From Microbispora sp. ZYX-F-249 (GTDB taxonomy: Bacteria > Actinomycetota > Actinomycetes > Streptosporangiales > Streptosporangiaceae): DNA of 64,000 bases. The position numbers and the translations under genes were made by a program. Every line of letters begins with the position of its first letter. Position 1 is the first letter of the stretch. Below are positions 1 to 8,306 of this stretch, piece after piece. The stretch lies in contig NZ_JBDJAW010000009.1 in the NCBI RefSeq assembly GCF_039649665.1, forward strand, positions 124,001-188,000, given 5' to 3'. The notes under the pieces are model-generated. The model saw only the letters and a program-made list of their open reading frames with translations. It ran no database searches and had not been told where the DNA came from.

Positions 1-1320
1 GGGGGTGGGGCTCGCCGGATAACCCGTCGCCACGGGGCCGGCGGGCTGGGAGCCGCCGCCGAAGTGCCTGCCCTGCAGCCCGCAGGAGACGAAGTCGGAG
101 TAGAACATGCGCAGCCAGTCGCGCCGCTGGGCCTCGGTCAGTTCGGAGAACCACACGGAGGCCTGGTGGTGCTCGCGCAGCGGCCCGCCGGGCAGCGAGA
201 CGCCCCGCAGCCAGGCGACGACGATGCTCCGGTAGCCCGCGGCCGCGGTTCCCGGGCAGGGGCGGGCCAGGCGGTCGAGGAACTCGGTGGCCGCCCGCTG
301 GGCGTACCCGGACCCGAGGTCGTCGACGTGGACGACGACCACGTCCGGCCCTGCCGGGCCCTCCTCGCCGTACGCCCGTTGCTCCACCCGGTGGAAGGCG
401 GCCGGTGTCCCGTTCAGGCGCATCGCGAGCGCGGTGAACACGCCGGCGAGCTCCGCCAGACCCCCGCGCAGCGCCGGATGCACGCACACGGTGATCGGCC
501 ATTCCTGACACACCAGGCGCTCGCTCACGGGCATCGTCCGCGGCACGGTGACGAGCCTGGCCGCGCCGGTCCCCGCGGCCAGGACGGCGATCACCGCGGC
601 GGCCAGCGCCAGCGTCCGCCGGGTCACCAGGGCCACCCAGCCGAGCAGCAGCGCGGTGCTGAGGCCCAGCAGCCAGAGCGTCTGGTCCGTGTACGCGGTC
701 TCGCTGACGCCCGCGATCAGCTCGTACGGCTTCCCCGTGGCGGGGGTGAGCCGGTCGGCCCAGTTGGGCCCGGCGGCCAGCCAGGTGAACAGCCCGTACG
801 TGCCGGCGCCCGCGATCAGCGGGACGACGACGACCGGCACGAGCCAGCCCAGGATCCAGCCGACCACGACGTACAGCCCCAGCCCGGCGACGGACATGGC
901 GAGGCCGCCGGGCAGCAGCGGCCCGCCCTGCCCGGTCAGCGCGGCGCGCAGCCCGAGCAGCAGCACGGTCGCGCCGAAGGAGCCGGTGACGACCGCGATG
1001 ATCGACAGCGGTGCGCGTGCGGCCCGCCACGGCGTCAGGACGCGGCCCCGCTCGGCGCGGCGCCTGCGGAACGCGACCCAGGCCGCGAACGCGGCTCCGA
1101 GCGGTCCCGTCAGGCGCAGCGAGCCGATGACGGCCGCCACTATGTCATCCCAGTCCATGAAACCGGGAATGAGGACGCTCCACGCGGCGACGAGCGCCAG
1201 CACGAGCAGCACGGTCGCCGCGACCAGCGCGCCGTGCCTCAGCTCACCGCGTGAACCGCCCCTATGCTCACCCACAACAGGGCGCGGCACATGGCCGCGC
1301 CGCCGAAGTCCGGCGCGCAT
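1..1320 (-). CDS. Polytopic membrane protein, 3' end beyond window
   Basis: The frame is open for 440 codons and runs off the left edge, so the C-terminus is missing. I do not recognise a named family. After a basic N-terminus there are about six hydrophobic segments (roughly residues 34-55, 70-85, 108-130, 140-165, 200-220 and 230-250), then a soluble region of about 180 residues with Cys, Trp and charged residues and no catalytic motif I can identify. This layout suggests an integral membrane protein with a C-terminal domain outside or beside the membrane. The ATG at 1320 has no clear ribosome-binding site, and in-frame GTG codons at 1290 and 1275 are alternatives. It is divergent from the MarR gene, which could regulate it; that is inference only. 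Confidence 0.6.
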   Translation of the reverse strand, partial: MRAGLRRRGHVPRPVVGEHRGGSRGELRHGALVAATVLLVLALVAAWSVLIPGFMDWDDIVAAVIGSLRLTGPLGAAFAAWVAFRRRRAERGRVLTPWRAARAPLSIIAVVTGSFGATVLLLGLRAALTGQGGPLLPGGLAMSVAGLGLYVVVGWILGWLVPVVVVPLIAGAGTYGLFTWLAAGPNWADRLTPATGKPYELIAGVSETAYTDQTLWLLGLSTALLLGWVALVTRRTLALAAAVIAVLAAGTGAARLVTVPRTMPVSERLVCQEWPITVCVHPALRGGLAELAGVFTALAMRLNGTPAAFHRVEQRAYGEEGPAGPDVVVVHVDDLGSGYAQRAATEFLDRLARPCPGTAAAGYRSIVVAWLRGVSLPGGPLREHHQASVWFSELTEAQRRDWLRMFYSDFVSCGLQGRHFGGGSQPAGPVATGYPASPTP

Positions 1321-1702
1321 GCGGCGCCGGGACAGCGATGCTGTCCATTGAGAATCTCCCCCGTGTCTGTGTGAGCGGTGCGCGAACCGACGCCGTTCCC
1401 CGTGGCGCTGGTTCGCCGGCCGGCCTCGCCTCGCCCGCCGTCGGACGCGTCCCCCGCGGACCCCCCTTGCCCCGGCGGGACCACCCCGGTCACCCGGGCG
1501 GCCGCGCGAGGCAAGATCCGCGAGACGTCCTCTAGCAGACGGGGTTCCCCGTGCCGCCGGGTTTGCCGCCGCCTCACCTTTCGACGTGGCAACCATAACG
1601 GAGCGTGACCCTCACGGGGGGAGTTCTGGGGTCAAGGAATGAATCCGGTTACGCTCGGTGCGCCGGTCGATCTTGGTCGGCGTCGCGCTACCGTATATCG
1701 CT
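1321..1702. other. Divergent intergenic region, no gene supported
   Basis: About 380 bases separate the truncated membrane gene from the MarR gene. I see no convincing coding frame. A purine-rich box followed by a short frame near 1340 on the minus strand (start near 1346) ends before the membrane gene and looks accidental. A possible -10 hexamer TACCGT at 1689-1694 lies eight bases before the GTG chosen for marR, which would suit a leaderless transcript. Confidence 0.35.
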
Positions 1703-2248
1703 GTGTCCGTTCCGCCCAGCTCAGAACCGCCGCCCACGGGTGGCCCCCGGCCGCTCAAGCTCCCGTTCGACCCGATCGAGCGGGCGGCCGAGACCTGGCG
1801 TTCGACGTTCGGGCCGTCGTCCGCCATGGCCGCCGTCACTTCGATCATGAGAGCCCATCAGATCCTGCTGGCGCAACTGGACACGCTGCTCAAGCCGTAC
1901 GACCTGACCTTCGCCAGGTACGAGGCCCTCGTGCTGCTCACGTTCAGCCGGGCCGGGTCGCTGCCGCTGTCGAAGATCGGCGAGCGGCTGATGGTGCATC
2001 CGACGAGCGTGACGAACACGGTGGACCGCCTCGAACGGGCCGGCCTGGTCCGCCGCATGCGCAACCCGCGGGACGGCCGCGGCGTGCTCGCCGAGATCAC
2101 CGACGAGGGCCGGGACATCGTACGGCGGGCCACGGCCGACCTGATGGACGCGGGTTTCTGCATGGGCATGTACGACGAGGCCGAGCTCGGCGAGATGTTC
2201 GGCCTGCTCAAGACCCTGCGCGTCGCCGCGGGGGACTTCAGCCCCTGA
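1703..2248 (+). CDS. MarR-family winged-helix transcriptional regulator
   Basis: Predicted 181-residue DNA-binding repressor. The central part matches the MarR fold: a helix with ILLAQLD, the segment FARYEALVLLTF, the recognition region with IGERLMVHPTSVTNTVDRLE, and the wing LVRRMRNPRDGRGVLAEITDEG, the usual winged-helix signature with Asp-Gly-Arg in the wing. The N-terminal 40 residues are Pro-rich. Start: GTG at 1703 is preferred, with a -10-like hexamer just upstream; another GTG at 1658 would add 15 residues but has no ribosome-binding site. It overlaps the convergent beta-lactamase-like gene by 11 bases at the 3' ends. The ligand and targets cannot be read from the sequence; the divergent membrane gene is one possible target. 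Confidence 0.85.
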   Translation: MSVPPSSEPPPTGGPRPLKLPFDPIERAAETWRSTFGPSSAMAAVTSIMRAHQILLAQLDTLLKPYDLTFARYEALVLLTFSRAGSLPLSKIGERLMVHPTSVTNTVDRLERAGLVRRMRNPRDGRGVLAEITDEGRDIVRRATADLMDAGFCMGMYDEAELGEMFGLLKTLRVAAGDFSP

Positions 2249-3632
2249 CGCGGTCCTTCGCCAGCATCGCGAACGAGCCCCGGACGAGGGCCAGCAGTTC
2301 GGGCGCGGCCGCGGTCTCGTCCAGCGCGGAGCGGGGGTCGCTCGTCAGCGCGGTCACCACGTACGTCCTGCCCGCGGCGTCACGGGCGAGGAAGCCCATG
2401 GCGAGCACGCCGGGCTCGGAGCCGCCCTTGTACCAGACGGTGGGCCAGGACTTGGCGTCGAGCCGCAGCCCGGCGTCGTTGGCCGACATGGCCTCGTGGA
2501 GAGGCGGCGTGTTCAGCGCGGACAGGCCCGCGAAGGCGCGGCAGACGTCGCCGGGCGAGGCGAACCACTCCAGCCTGTCGATGTCCCTGGGCTTGTTCCA
2601 CGCCTTCACCGCGGTCAGGGGCGTACGCGCGACGGTGGTGGCGAGATAGCGGTACCGCCCGGAACGGCCGAGCGACAGGTACTTCTTCGCGAGGCGGGGG
2701 TGGTCCGCGCCCTTGAGGAGGAAGAGCTCCCTGGTTGTGAGGAACGGCCGGTTCAGCGACGCGTGACGGGACCACTTGCTCATCTGGGTCTCCACCCTCG
2801 CGCGGCCGGCCTTGTCGATCAGCAGATCGGCGCCCGTGTTGTCGCTGATCGAGATCATCAGCTTGGCCGCCTCCCGTACGGAGACCGTGCTGTTGTCGGG
2901 ACGGTCCTGGAGCGTGCCGCTGGGCAGGCTCTTCAGCCCGGGCCGGATGGTCAGGGGCGTGTCCCAGGAGAGCCGGCCCTTCTTGACCTGCTCGGCCGTC
3001 GCGCCCAGCACGTACAGCTTGAACATGGAACCGAGCGGCCGGGGGGTGTCCGGCGCGAGGGTGTGCACGGGACGGCAGGCGCCGTTCCCGCGGACCTCGG
3101 CCGCCAGGAATCCCACCCGGGGCGCGAGCGCACGCAGCCGCTTGTCCAGTTCGGCCCAGCTGCCCGGTGCCGGACGCTGTTCGAGGGTGAACCCGAGGCC
3201 GTCGATCCTGCCGTCGCCGTCGACGGACATGGTGATCTGGAGCCGCCCCTGCCCGGTGGTCACCAGGCCGGACAGGGAGGTGGGTGTGGCCTCGGACAGC
3301 GACTCGAGCCGCAGCCCGCCCAGGCTCTTCAGGACCTCGTTGAGCTGGGCCGGGGGAACCTGCGCGAGGAAGCCGGCGCTGAAGCGCGCCCTGATCTGGT
3401 CCTCGGGGATCGGGAGGGCCGCGGCCGCCGTCAGGAGCCAGCGCAGCTGCCCGCCCACCGGCGAGTCCGGAATCTCCGGTGTGCCGGAGGGAGCGGGAGT
3501 GGGCGCCGCGGTGGTGCCGGCGGCGGTGGCAGCCGCGGCGGCGGGGGCGGCGGTGGCCGCCACGGCGAGCGCCAGTGCCGCGCTCATGAGGGGAATCATC
3601 CTGCTGCGCATCGATCTCGGCGCGATCGGCAC
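2238..3632 (-). CDS. Secreted class A beta-lactamase-like serine hydrolase
   Basis: 464 residues. The N-terminus is a signal peptide (basic residues, then a long Ala-rich hydrophobic core to about residue 35) followed by a Thr/Pro-rich linker. A small alpha/beta domain (about 60-155) precedes a class A beta-lactamase fold (about 165-460). Active-site motifs are visible: Ser202-Met-Phe-Lys205 (SxxK), Ser263-Asp-Asn265 (SDN) and Lys402-Gly-Gly-Ser405 in the place of KTG. The sequence does not show whether it hydrolyses beta-lactams, acts as an esterase, or only binds cell-wall substrates. It is longer than classical class A enzymes (about 290 residues) because of the N-terminal domain. The GTG start at 3632 is supported by GAAGGAG seven bases upstream. 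No partner gene is evident; it converges on marR. Confidence 0.85.
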   Translation of the reverse strand: MPIAPRSMRSRMIPLMSAALALAVAATAAPAAAAATAAGTTAAPTPAPSGTPEIPDSPVGGQLRWLLTAAAALPIPEDQIRARFSAGFLAQVPPAQLNEVLKSLGGLRLESLSEATPTSLSGLVTTGQGRLQITMSVDGDGRIDGLGFTLEQRPAPGSWAELDKRLRALAPRVGFLAAEVRGNGACRPVHTLAPDTPRPLGSMFKLYVLGATAEQVKKGRLSWDTPLTIRPGLKSLPSGTLQDRPDNSTVSVREAAKLMISISDNTGADLLIDKAGRARVETQMSKWSRHASLNRPFLTTRELFLLKGADHPRLAKKYLSLGRSGRYRYLATTVARTPLTAVKAWNKPRDIDRLEWFASPGDVCRAFAGLSALNTPPLHEAMSANDAGLRLDAKSWPTVWYKGGSEPGVLAMGFLARDAAGRTYVVTALTSDPRSALDETAAAPELLALVRGSFAMLAKDRVRG

Positions 3633-3787
3633 GAGAAAGCTCCTTCGGTAGGGGATCCGGTGCCCAAGGTGCCGTCGGCGGTTCGCCGTGGCGGCGGGCG
3701 TCCACGTGATCTCACGCTAACGATCACCGCGCGGTCCCGGCAGCCGGCCGGCCCCCGGCTCGGGGCTGCGGGGAGCCGCACCGAATG

Positions 3788-3801
3788 TGAGGACAACCTC
3801 A
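3788..3801. promoter_or_regulatory. Inverted repeat TGAGG-N4-CCTCA upstream of kinase gene
   Basis: A perfect 5+5 inverted repeat with a four-base spacer lies about 30 bases before the histidine kinase start. Such dyads are often operators, and autoregulation by the linked NarL-type response regulator would fit. Without other copies the assignment is weak. Confidence 0.3.
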
Positions 3802-3829
3802 TAGACGGCGGACGCGCCGGCCCGCCACG

Positions 3830-5608
3830 ATGCCTGGCATGAAGTCCACGGCAGCGGCCCGGCCGCTCGCGGCGGGCATGGCCGCCGTCGCCGCCGCCGG
3901 GATCGTCGCCGGCGCGCTGCTCGAGACGGGGCTGCCGGCCCCCGCGTCACAGTGGGCGTTCCTGGTGATCGCCCTGCTCCTGCCCGCCCTCGGCTGGCTG
4001 ATCGCCGCGCGGCGGCCGGACAACGCCTACGGCTGGCTGCTTCTGGCGGCCGCGGACTGTATGGGGCTGGGCGGGCTCGGGGTCGGCCTGCTGATCCGGC
4101 TCGGCCCGGAGCCGCACCAGCCGGTCGTCGTCGCCGCCGTGCTGAGCTCGCTGTTCCCGGTCTTCTATGGCCTGTCGTGGGTGTTCGTGCCGCTCCTGTT
4201 CCCCGACGGCAGGCTGCCGTCACGGCGCTGGCGCGTCGTCGCGGTCACCGGGGCCGCGGCGGTCGCCGCGCACTGGCTGGGCGTGCTGTTCCTGCCCGGC
4301 GGTTACCCGGGCGGGATCACGCACGCCAACCCCCTCGCGCTGCGGGGACCGCTCGGCGTCGTCGCCGGGTTGCTCACGCTGGTGGGCCAGGTCGTCACCT
4401 TCCTGCTGGCGCTGGTCGTGCTGGGGAGCCTCCTCGCCCGGCTGCGGCGCAGCCGCCCGCCCGAGCGGGGCCGGCTCGGCTGGATGGTGGCGGGCCTGCT
4501 CGCCAACCTCGGCGCCTTCGTCGTGATCGCGCTCGCGGGGGCCTCGGAGACGTACGACGCCGCCGACGCCGTCGGGGTGCTGGGCGTGGTGGGGGCGCTG
4601 CCCGCCGCCATCGGCGCCGCCGTGCTGCGGCACAACCTGCTCGACATCCGGGTCGGGGTGCGGGGCTCTCGCCTGTATCTCGTGTTCGACGTCCGCCCGA
4701 CGGTCGACGAACTGCTGTCCCGCCTCGGACCCGAGCTGGAGGAGGCCGAGCCGGTCGAGCAGCTCGGCAGGCTGGCGCAGGCGGTGCGGACGGGCCTGGA
4801 CGCCCGCTGGGCCGCAGTGGAGCTGGCGGACGGCACCCGCGTCGTGGCGGGGGAGGAGCGGGGCGACGCCGTGCTCACGGTCCCGGCCGGGCTGGGGCGC
4901 ATCACCTGCGGGCCCAAGGCGGCGGGGCGGCTGACCCGCGACGACCGGCGGCTGCTCGCCGCCCTCGCCGTGCCGGTCGGGCTCGCCATCCGCAGCGCGG
5001 CGCTCGCCGCCCGGCTCGTGAACGCCCAGGAGGCCGAGCGGCGGCGGATCGAGCGCAACATCCATGACGGCGCGCAGCAGCAGCTCGTGGCGCTGATCGC
5101 GGGGCTGGAGCTGGCCCGCGCGACGGGTGGCGGGGCCGAGTCCCTGGCCCTGCTGCGGGAACAGGCCCGCCAGGCGCTGGCGGACCTGCGGGAGCTCGCG
5201 GCCGGGATCCATCCCTCCGTGCTGAGCCAGGGCGGTCTGGTGGAGGCCGTGGAGGGACGCTGCTCGGGCCTGCCGGTCGCGACCACCGTGACGGCCGACC
5301 CGGCCCTGCGCACCCGCAGGTTCCCGGACGAGATCGAGGGAGCGATGTATTTCGTGGTCAGCGAGGCGATCGCCAACGCGCTCAAGCACGCGGGGGCGTC
5401 GCGGATCGAGGTGCGGCTCCGGCACGAGGGCGGCCGGCTCCAGGCGTCCGTCACCGACGACGGGACGGGGTTCGATCCCCGGGCCGTGGCACGCCGCGGG
5501 CTGGCCACGCTGGCCGACCGCATGGCGGCGCTCGGCGGAGGTCTGGAGACGACGGCCGGACCCGGAGAGGGAACGCGGGTGCGCGCCTGGGTGACCGCCG
5601 ATGCCTGA
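3830..5608 (+). CDS. Membrane histidine kinase, NarL/DesK (HisKA_3) type
   Basis: 592-residue sensor kinase. The first 270 residues hold about seven or eight hydrophobic segments and form the sensor/membrane part. A soluble GAF-like stretch (about 280-390) follows. The dimerisation/phosphoacceptor segment has ERRRIERNIHDGAQQQ with His412 as the likely phosphorylated residue. The ATPase domain shows the N box SEAIANALKH (Asn516) and the G1 box DDGTGFD (543-549). The stop overlaps the next gene, a LuxR-type response regulator, by eight bases, so the two are translationally coupled and form one two-component system. The stimulus is unknown. ATG at 3830 is used; a second ATG nine bases later is equally possible. 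Confidence 0.92.
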   Translation: MPGMKSTAAARPLAAGMAAVAAAGIVAGALLETGLPAPASQWAFLVIALLLPALGWLIAARRPDNAYGWLLLAAADCMGLGGLGVGLLIRLGPEPHQPVVVAAVLSSLFPVFYGLSWVFVPLLFPDGRLPSRRWRVVAVTGAAAVAAHWLGVLFLPGGYPGGITHANPLALRGPLGVVAGLLTLVGQVVTFLLALVVLGSLLARLRRSRPPERGRLGWMVAGLLANLGAFVVIALAGASETYDAADAVGVLGVVGALPAAIGAAVLRHNLLDIRVGVRGSRLYLVFDVRPTVDELLSRLGPELEEAEPVEQLGRLAQAVRTGLDARWAAVELADGTRVVAGEERGDAVLTVPAGLGRITCGPKAAGRLTRDDRRLLAALAVPVGLAIRSAALAARLVNAQEAERRRIERNIHDGAQQQLVALIAGLELARATGGGAESLALLREQARQALADLRELAAGIHPSVLSQGGLVEAVEGRCSGLPVATTVTADPALRTRRFPDEIEGAMYFVVSEAIANALKHAGASRIEVRLRHEGGRLQASVTDDGTGFDPRAVARRGLATLADRMAALGGGLETTAGPGEGTRVRAWVTADA

Positions 5609-6311
5609 ACGTCCCTCCGCGGAGCCCGCCGCCGAAAGGGAACCGCGCAGGCTGCGCGCCCTGGTCGCCGACGACCACTACCTCGTACGGGAGGGCACCC
5701 GGCAGTTGCTGGAGAGCTCGGGGGAGGTCGCGGTCGTCGGGGCGCCGGGGAGCGCCGCGGAGCTGGTCGACGCGGCCAGGCGGCTCGGTCCCGACGTGAT
5801 CGTCACCGACATCCGCATGCCGGGCGAGGGCTGGCGTCCGGGGTTCGAGGGGATCGACGCCGCCCACCGGATCCGCGCGGAGGCTCCCCGCGTCGGCGTC
5901 GTCGTGCTGTCGCAGTACGCCGACTCGATCTACGCGTTCGAACTGTTCAAGGACGGCACGGAAGGTCTCGCGTACCTGCTGAAGGACCGGGTGGGGGACC
6001 TCGACGAGCTGCTCGGCGCGATCCGCTCGGTCGCCGCGGGCGGCTCGGTCATCGACCCCAAGGTGGTGGAGGGGCTGCTGGCGCGCCGCGCCGTACGAGG
6101 AGAGCGGGAGGCGTTCACGCCCCGCGAGCGTGACGTGCTGCGCGAGATGGCACGGGGCAGGTCCAACGGCGGCATCGCGCGGGCGCTGTCCCTGTCGATC
6201 TCCGCCGTGGAGAAGAACGTGAATTCGATCTTCCTGAAGCTGGGGCTGGAAGCCAGCCCGGACATCCACCGCCGGGTCGCCGCGGTCCTCGCCTATCTCG
6301 GCGGTTCGTGA
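5601..6311 (+). CDS. NarL/LuxR-family response regulator
   Basis: 236 residues. The receiver domain has the acidic pair Asp24-Asp25, phosphoacceptor Asp70 in VTDIRMP, and Lys128 in LLKDR. The C-terminal LuxR-type helix-turn-helix spans about residues 170-225 (FTPRERDVLREMARGRSNGG and SAVEKNV). It receives phosphate from the kinase encoded just upstream, whose end it overlaps by eight bases. An insertion between the Asp70 loop and the next helix (GEGWRPGFEG) is typical of this kinase-linked subgroup. Targets are not evident; the dyad at 3788 in front of the kinase is one candidate. Confidence 0.93.
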   Translation: MPERPSAEPAAEREPRRLRALVADDHYLVREGTRQLLESSGEVAVVGAPGSAAELVDAARRLGPDVIVTDIRMPGEGWRPGFEGIDAAHRIRAEAPRVGVVVLSQYADSIYAFELFKDGTEGLAYLLKDRVGDLDELLGAIRSVAAGGSVIDPKVVEGLLARRAVRGEREAFTPRERDVLREMARGRSNGGIARALSLSISAVEKNVNSIFLKLGLEASPDIHRRVAAVLAYLGGS

Positions 6312-6330
6312 TCGGCTCCGACCGGGTGGG

Positions 6331-6367
6331 CCGGTGGCGCACCACCGCGTGGGGTGCGCCACCGGCA
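6331..6367. terminator. Bidirectional hairpin terminator
   Basis: A perfect 14-bp GC-rich stem (6331-6344 with 6354-6367) and a nine-base loop lie between the convergent response-regulator and subtilase genes. There is no U tract, which is usual for actinomycete hairpins. Confidence 0.7.
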
Positions 6368-6374
6368 GGCAGGG

Positions 6375-8111
6375 CTAACGGCCGACGGCGCGCAGGGCGT
6401 CGACGATGCCCCTGCCGTAGAAGCCGTTGTCGTCGGCGGCGCCCTCACAGGTGTGCGTGGCGGTCGCCGTGGTGCCGTCCGGCAGGTGGCGGGTGTAGGT
6501 GTAGGCGGGCGGGTTCGGGCAGGGCGTCCTGGTGGCCGTGCCCTTGAGGATCGCCTCGACCTTGCCGGGGTCCATCGTCAGGCCGCCGCGGGCGCGGTCG
6601 CGCTGGCCGTACCGGCTGACGATCAGCGCCGCGACGCCGGCCGCGCGCGGCGAGGCCATCGAAGTGCCCTGCAGGTACTGGTAGTAGGCGCAGACCGAGC
6701 CCTTGCAGTCCTTCACCACGTACGGCACCGTCGGGTCGCCGTTCTCGTCGATCTCCTCGTTGGCGACGGCGAGCGCCTTGGGATAGGCCGAGAGCGTGGC
6801 CTTGGTGATGTCCCTCGTGTTGCCGGGGGTGTCGTAGACGTCGCCACCGGGCGAGGCCACGTCGACGTAGCCGTTGCCGTAGCTCGAGTAGTAGGCCTTC
6901 CGCTTGCTGATCCCGGTCGAGGAGACCGCGATCACGTGCTCGGACTCGTTCGGCAGCGAGACGCAGGACGGGGGAATGGTCCGGGTCCGCTCCGTCTGCT
7001 GGCCGGGGAAGGTGGCGTAGTCGGGGCTGCCGCCGTCGACGTTCGTCTTGGTGTAGTCGATCGCCTCGTTGCCCGCCGCGCTGACGAGCGTCACGCCGCG
7101 CGCGTGGGCGTAGTCGATCGCCCGCTGGGTGGCGGCGATGTACAGCCGCTGCTGGGCCTGCTCCTCGGGGCTGTCGGCCGGGTTGTCGGCGCAGTTGAAC
7201 AGCCACGGGTCGATGTAGTAGCTCATGTTGACCACGTCGACGCCGATGTCGCCCGCGTAGGTGAGGGCGTCGACGGTGGGCTGGAGGAAGAAGTAGCCCG
7301 AGTCCTGGCCGGCCCGCAGGTTCACGATCGTCACCTTCGGCGCGACGCCCGAGACGCCCAGCTTGTTGATGGGCGAGGCGATCGACGAGGCGACGTGGGT
7401 GCCGTGGCCGTCCTCGTCCACGTCGTTCGGGTCGGTGCAGGAGCCGTCGGGGTCCTCCTCACACGGCCCGTCGATGGGGGTGCCGTTCGCGTCGGCGGGC
7501 AGGTCGACGGTGAAGTTCCGGCTCAGCCTGCGGTCGAAGTTCGGCGCGATGTCGGGGTGCGAGCCGTCGACGCCGGTGTCGAGGATGCCGACGAGAACGC
7601 CCTTGTCCCCCTGCTCGTACCTGTGGGCCTGGTCCGCGTGGATCTGCTTCATGTCCCACTGCAGGTCGGCCAGCGGCTCGTCCTTGACGTTGCGACCCCA
7701 CTTGGGGCCCGTGGCGCCGCCCCGGCCCTCCTTCTCCACCGCCTTGTTCTTGGCCGCCTGCGTCACGGCCTTCCTCGCGGCGGCGGACGCCTTCGCGTCG
7801 TCCGGCGCGGTGCCGATCACCTGGTTGCGCGCGACCCCTTCGATGGCCGCCGAGCCCTGCAGCGCGTTCGCGAAGTCGGGGTTGGCGGTGCTGACCGTGG
7901 CCAGCCCGACCTGCGTGTTCACCTTGACGACGCTGCCGCCGGCCGCTTCGATCGCCTTCTGGGCGTCCGCCGCGGCCGCGCCTTCCTTGTACAGAACCAC
8001 GTATTCGGTCTGGGACGCCGCTCCGGCGGCCGCGGGTACGGCCTGCGCGGGTGGGGCGAGGGTTGCCGCCACCATCGCCGCGGTCGCGGCGACGACTGTC
8101 AAGCGCTTCAC
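6375..8111 (-). CDS. Secreted subtilisin-like serine protease (S8)
   Basis: 578 residues. A signal peptide (1 to about 24, ending APPAQA) is followed by an inhibitor I9-like propeptide (about 36-100) and the S8 catalytic domain. Triad: Asp178 in ILDTGVDGSHPD, His236 in DGHGTHVA, Ser484 in GTSMASPRAAG; oxyanion Asn348 in SAAGNE. There are Cys residues that could form disulfides (for example 217/225 and 469/474). It should be exported, self-process and digest extracellular protein. The GTG at 8111 is chosen because GGAGGTGG lies just upstream and the signal peptide then starts at once; an ATG 96 bases upstream would give an unlikely 32-residue hydrophilic leader. It converges on the response regulator through a shared terminator. 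Confidence 0.93.
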   Translation of the reverse strand: MKRLTVVAATAAMVAATLAPPAQAVPAAAGAASQTEYVVLYKEGAAAADAQKAIEAAGGSVVKVNTQVGLATVSTANPDFANALQGSAAIEGVARNQVIGTAPDDAKASAAARKAVTQAAKNKAVEKEGRGGATGPKWGRNVKDEPLADLQWDMKQIHADQAHRYEQGDKGVLVGILDTGVDGSHPDIAPNFDRRLSRNFTVDLPADANGTPIDGPCEEDPDGSCTDPNDVDEDGHGTHVASSIASPINKLGVSGVAPKVTIVNLRAGQDSGYFFLQPTVDALTYAGDIGVDVVNMSYYIDPWLFNCADNPADSPEEQAQQRLYIAATQRAIDYAHARGVTLVSAAGNEAIDYTKTNVDGGSPDYATFPGQQTERTRTIPPSCVSLPNESEHVIAVSSTGISKRKAYYSSYGNGYVDVASPGGDVYDTPGNTRDITKATLSAYPKALAVANEEIDENGDPTVPYVVKDCKGSVCAYYQYLQGTSMASPRAAGVAALIVSRYGQRDRARGGLTMDPGKVEAILKGTATRTPCPNPPAYTYTRHLPDGTTATATHTCEGAADDNGFYGRGIVDALRAVGR

Positions 8112-8255
8112 ATCCACCTCCGTGTGGACTTCAAGGGCGCTGACCATGTTTGAAGATTTCTCGGTCCTGTCAAAGGTCCGTGGTAATTCGCGACCAACGT
8201 GTGACATGACCGCCGTGGAGGCGGGCGGTCAGTGGGGGAGGGTGCTGGCCGGATT

Positions 8256-8273
8256 TACTAGGACGTCCTAGTA
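8256..8273. promoter_or_regulatory. 18-bp perfect palindrome, probable operator of mutase gene
   Basis: TACTAGGACGTCCTAGTA is fully self-complementary and overlaps a possible -10 hexamer TAGTAT (8269-8274), about 34 bases before the mutase start. The position and symmetry fit a repressor site, for example for a TetR-type fatty acid or branched-chain acid regulator. The regulator is not encoded next to it. Confidence 0.6.
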
Positions 8274-8306
8274 TCTTCTCGGAGAGTGAGACACGGGGAG
8301 GGACGC

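Noticed and set aside
6354-8153. 599-codon plus-strand open frame
   Set aside because: It mirrors the subtilase gene on the other strand, which has a full triad, signal peptide and ribosome-binding site.
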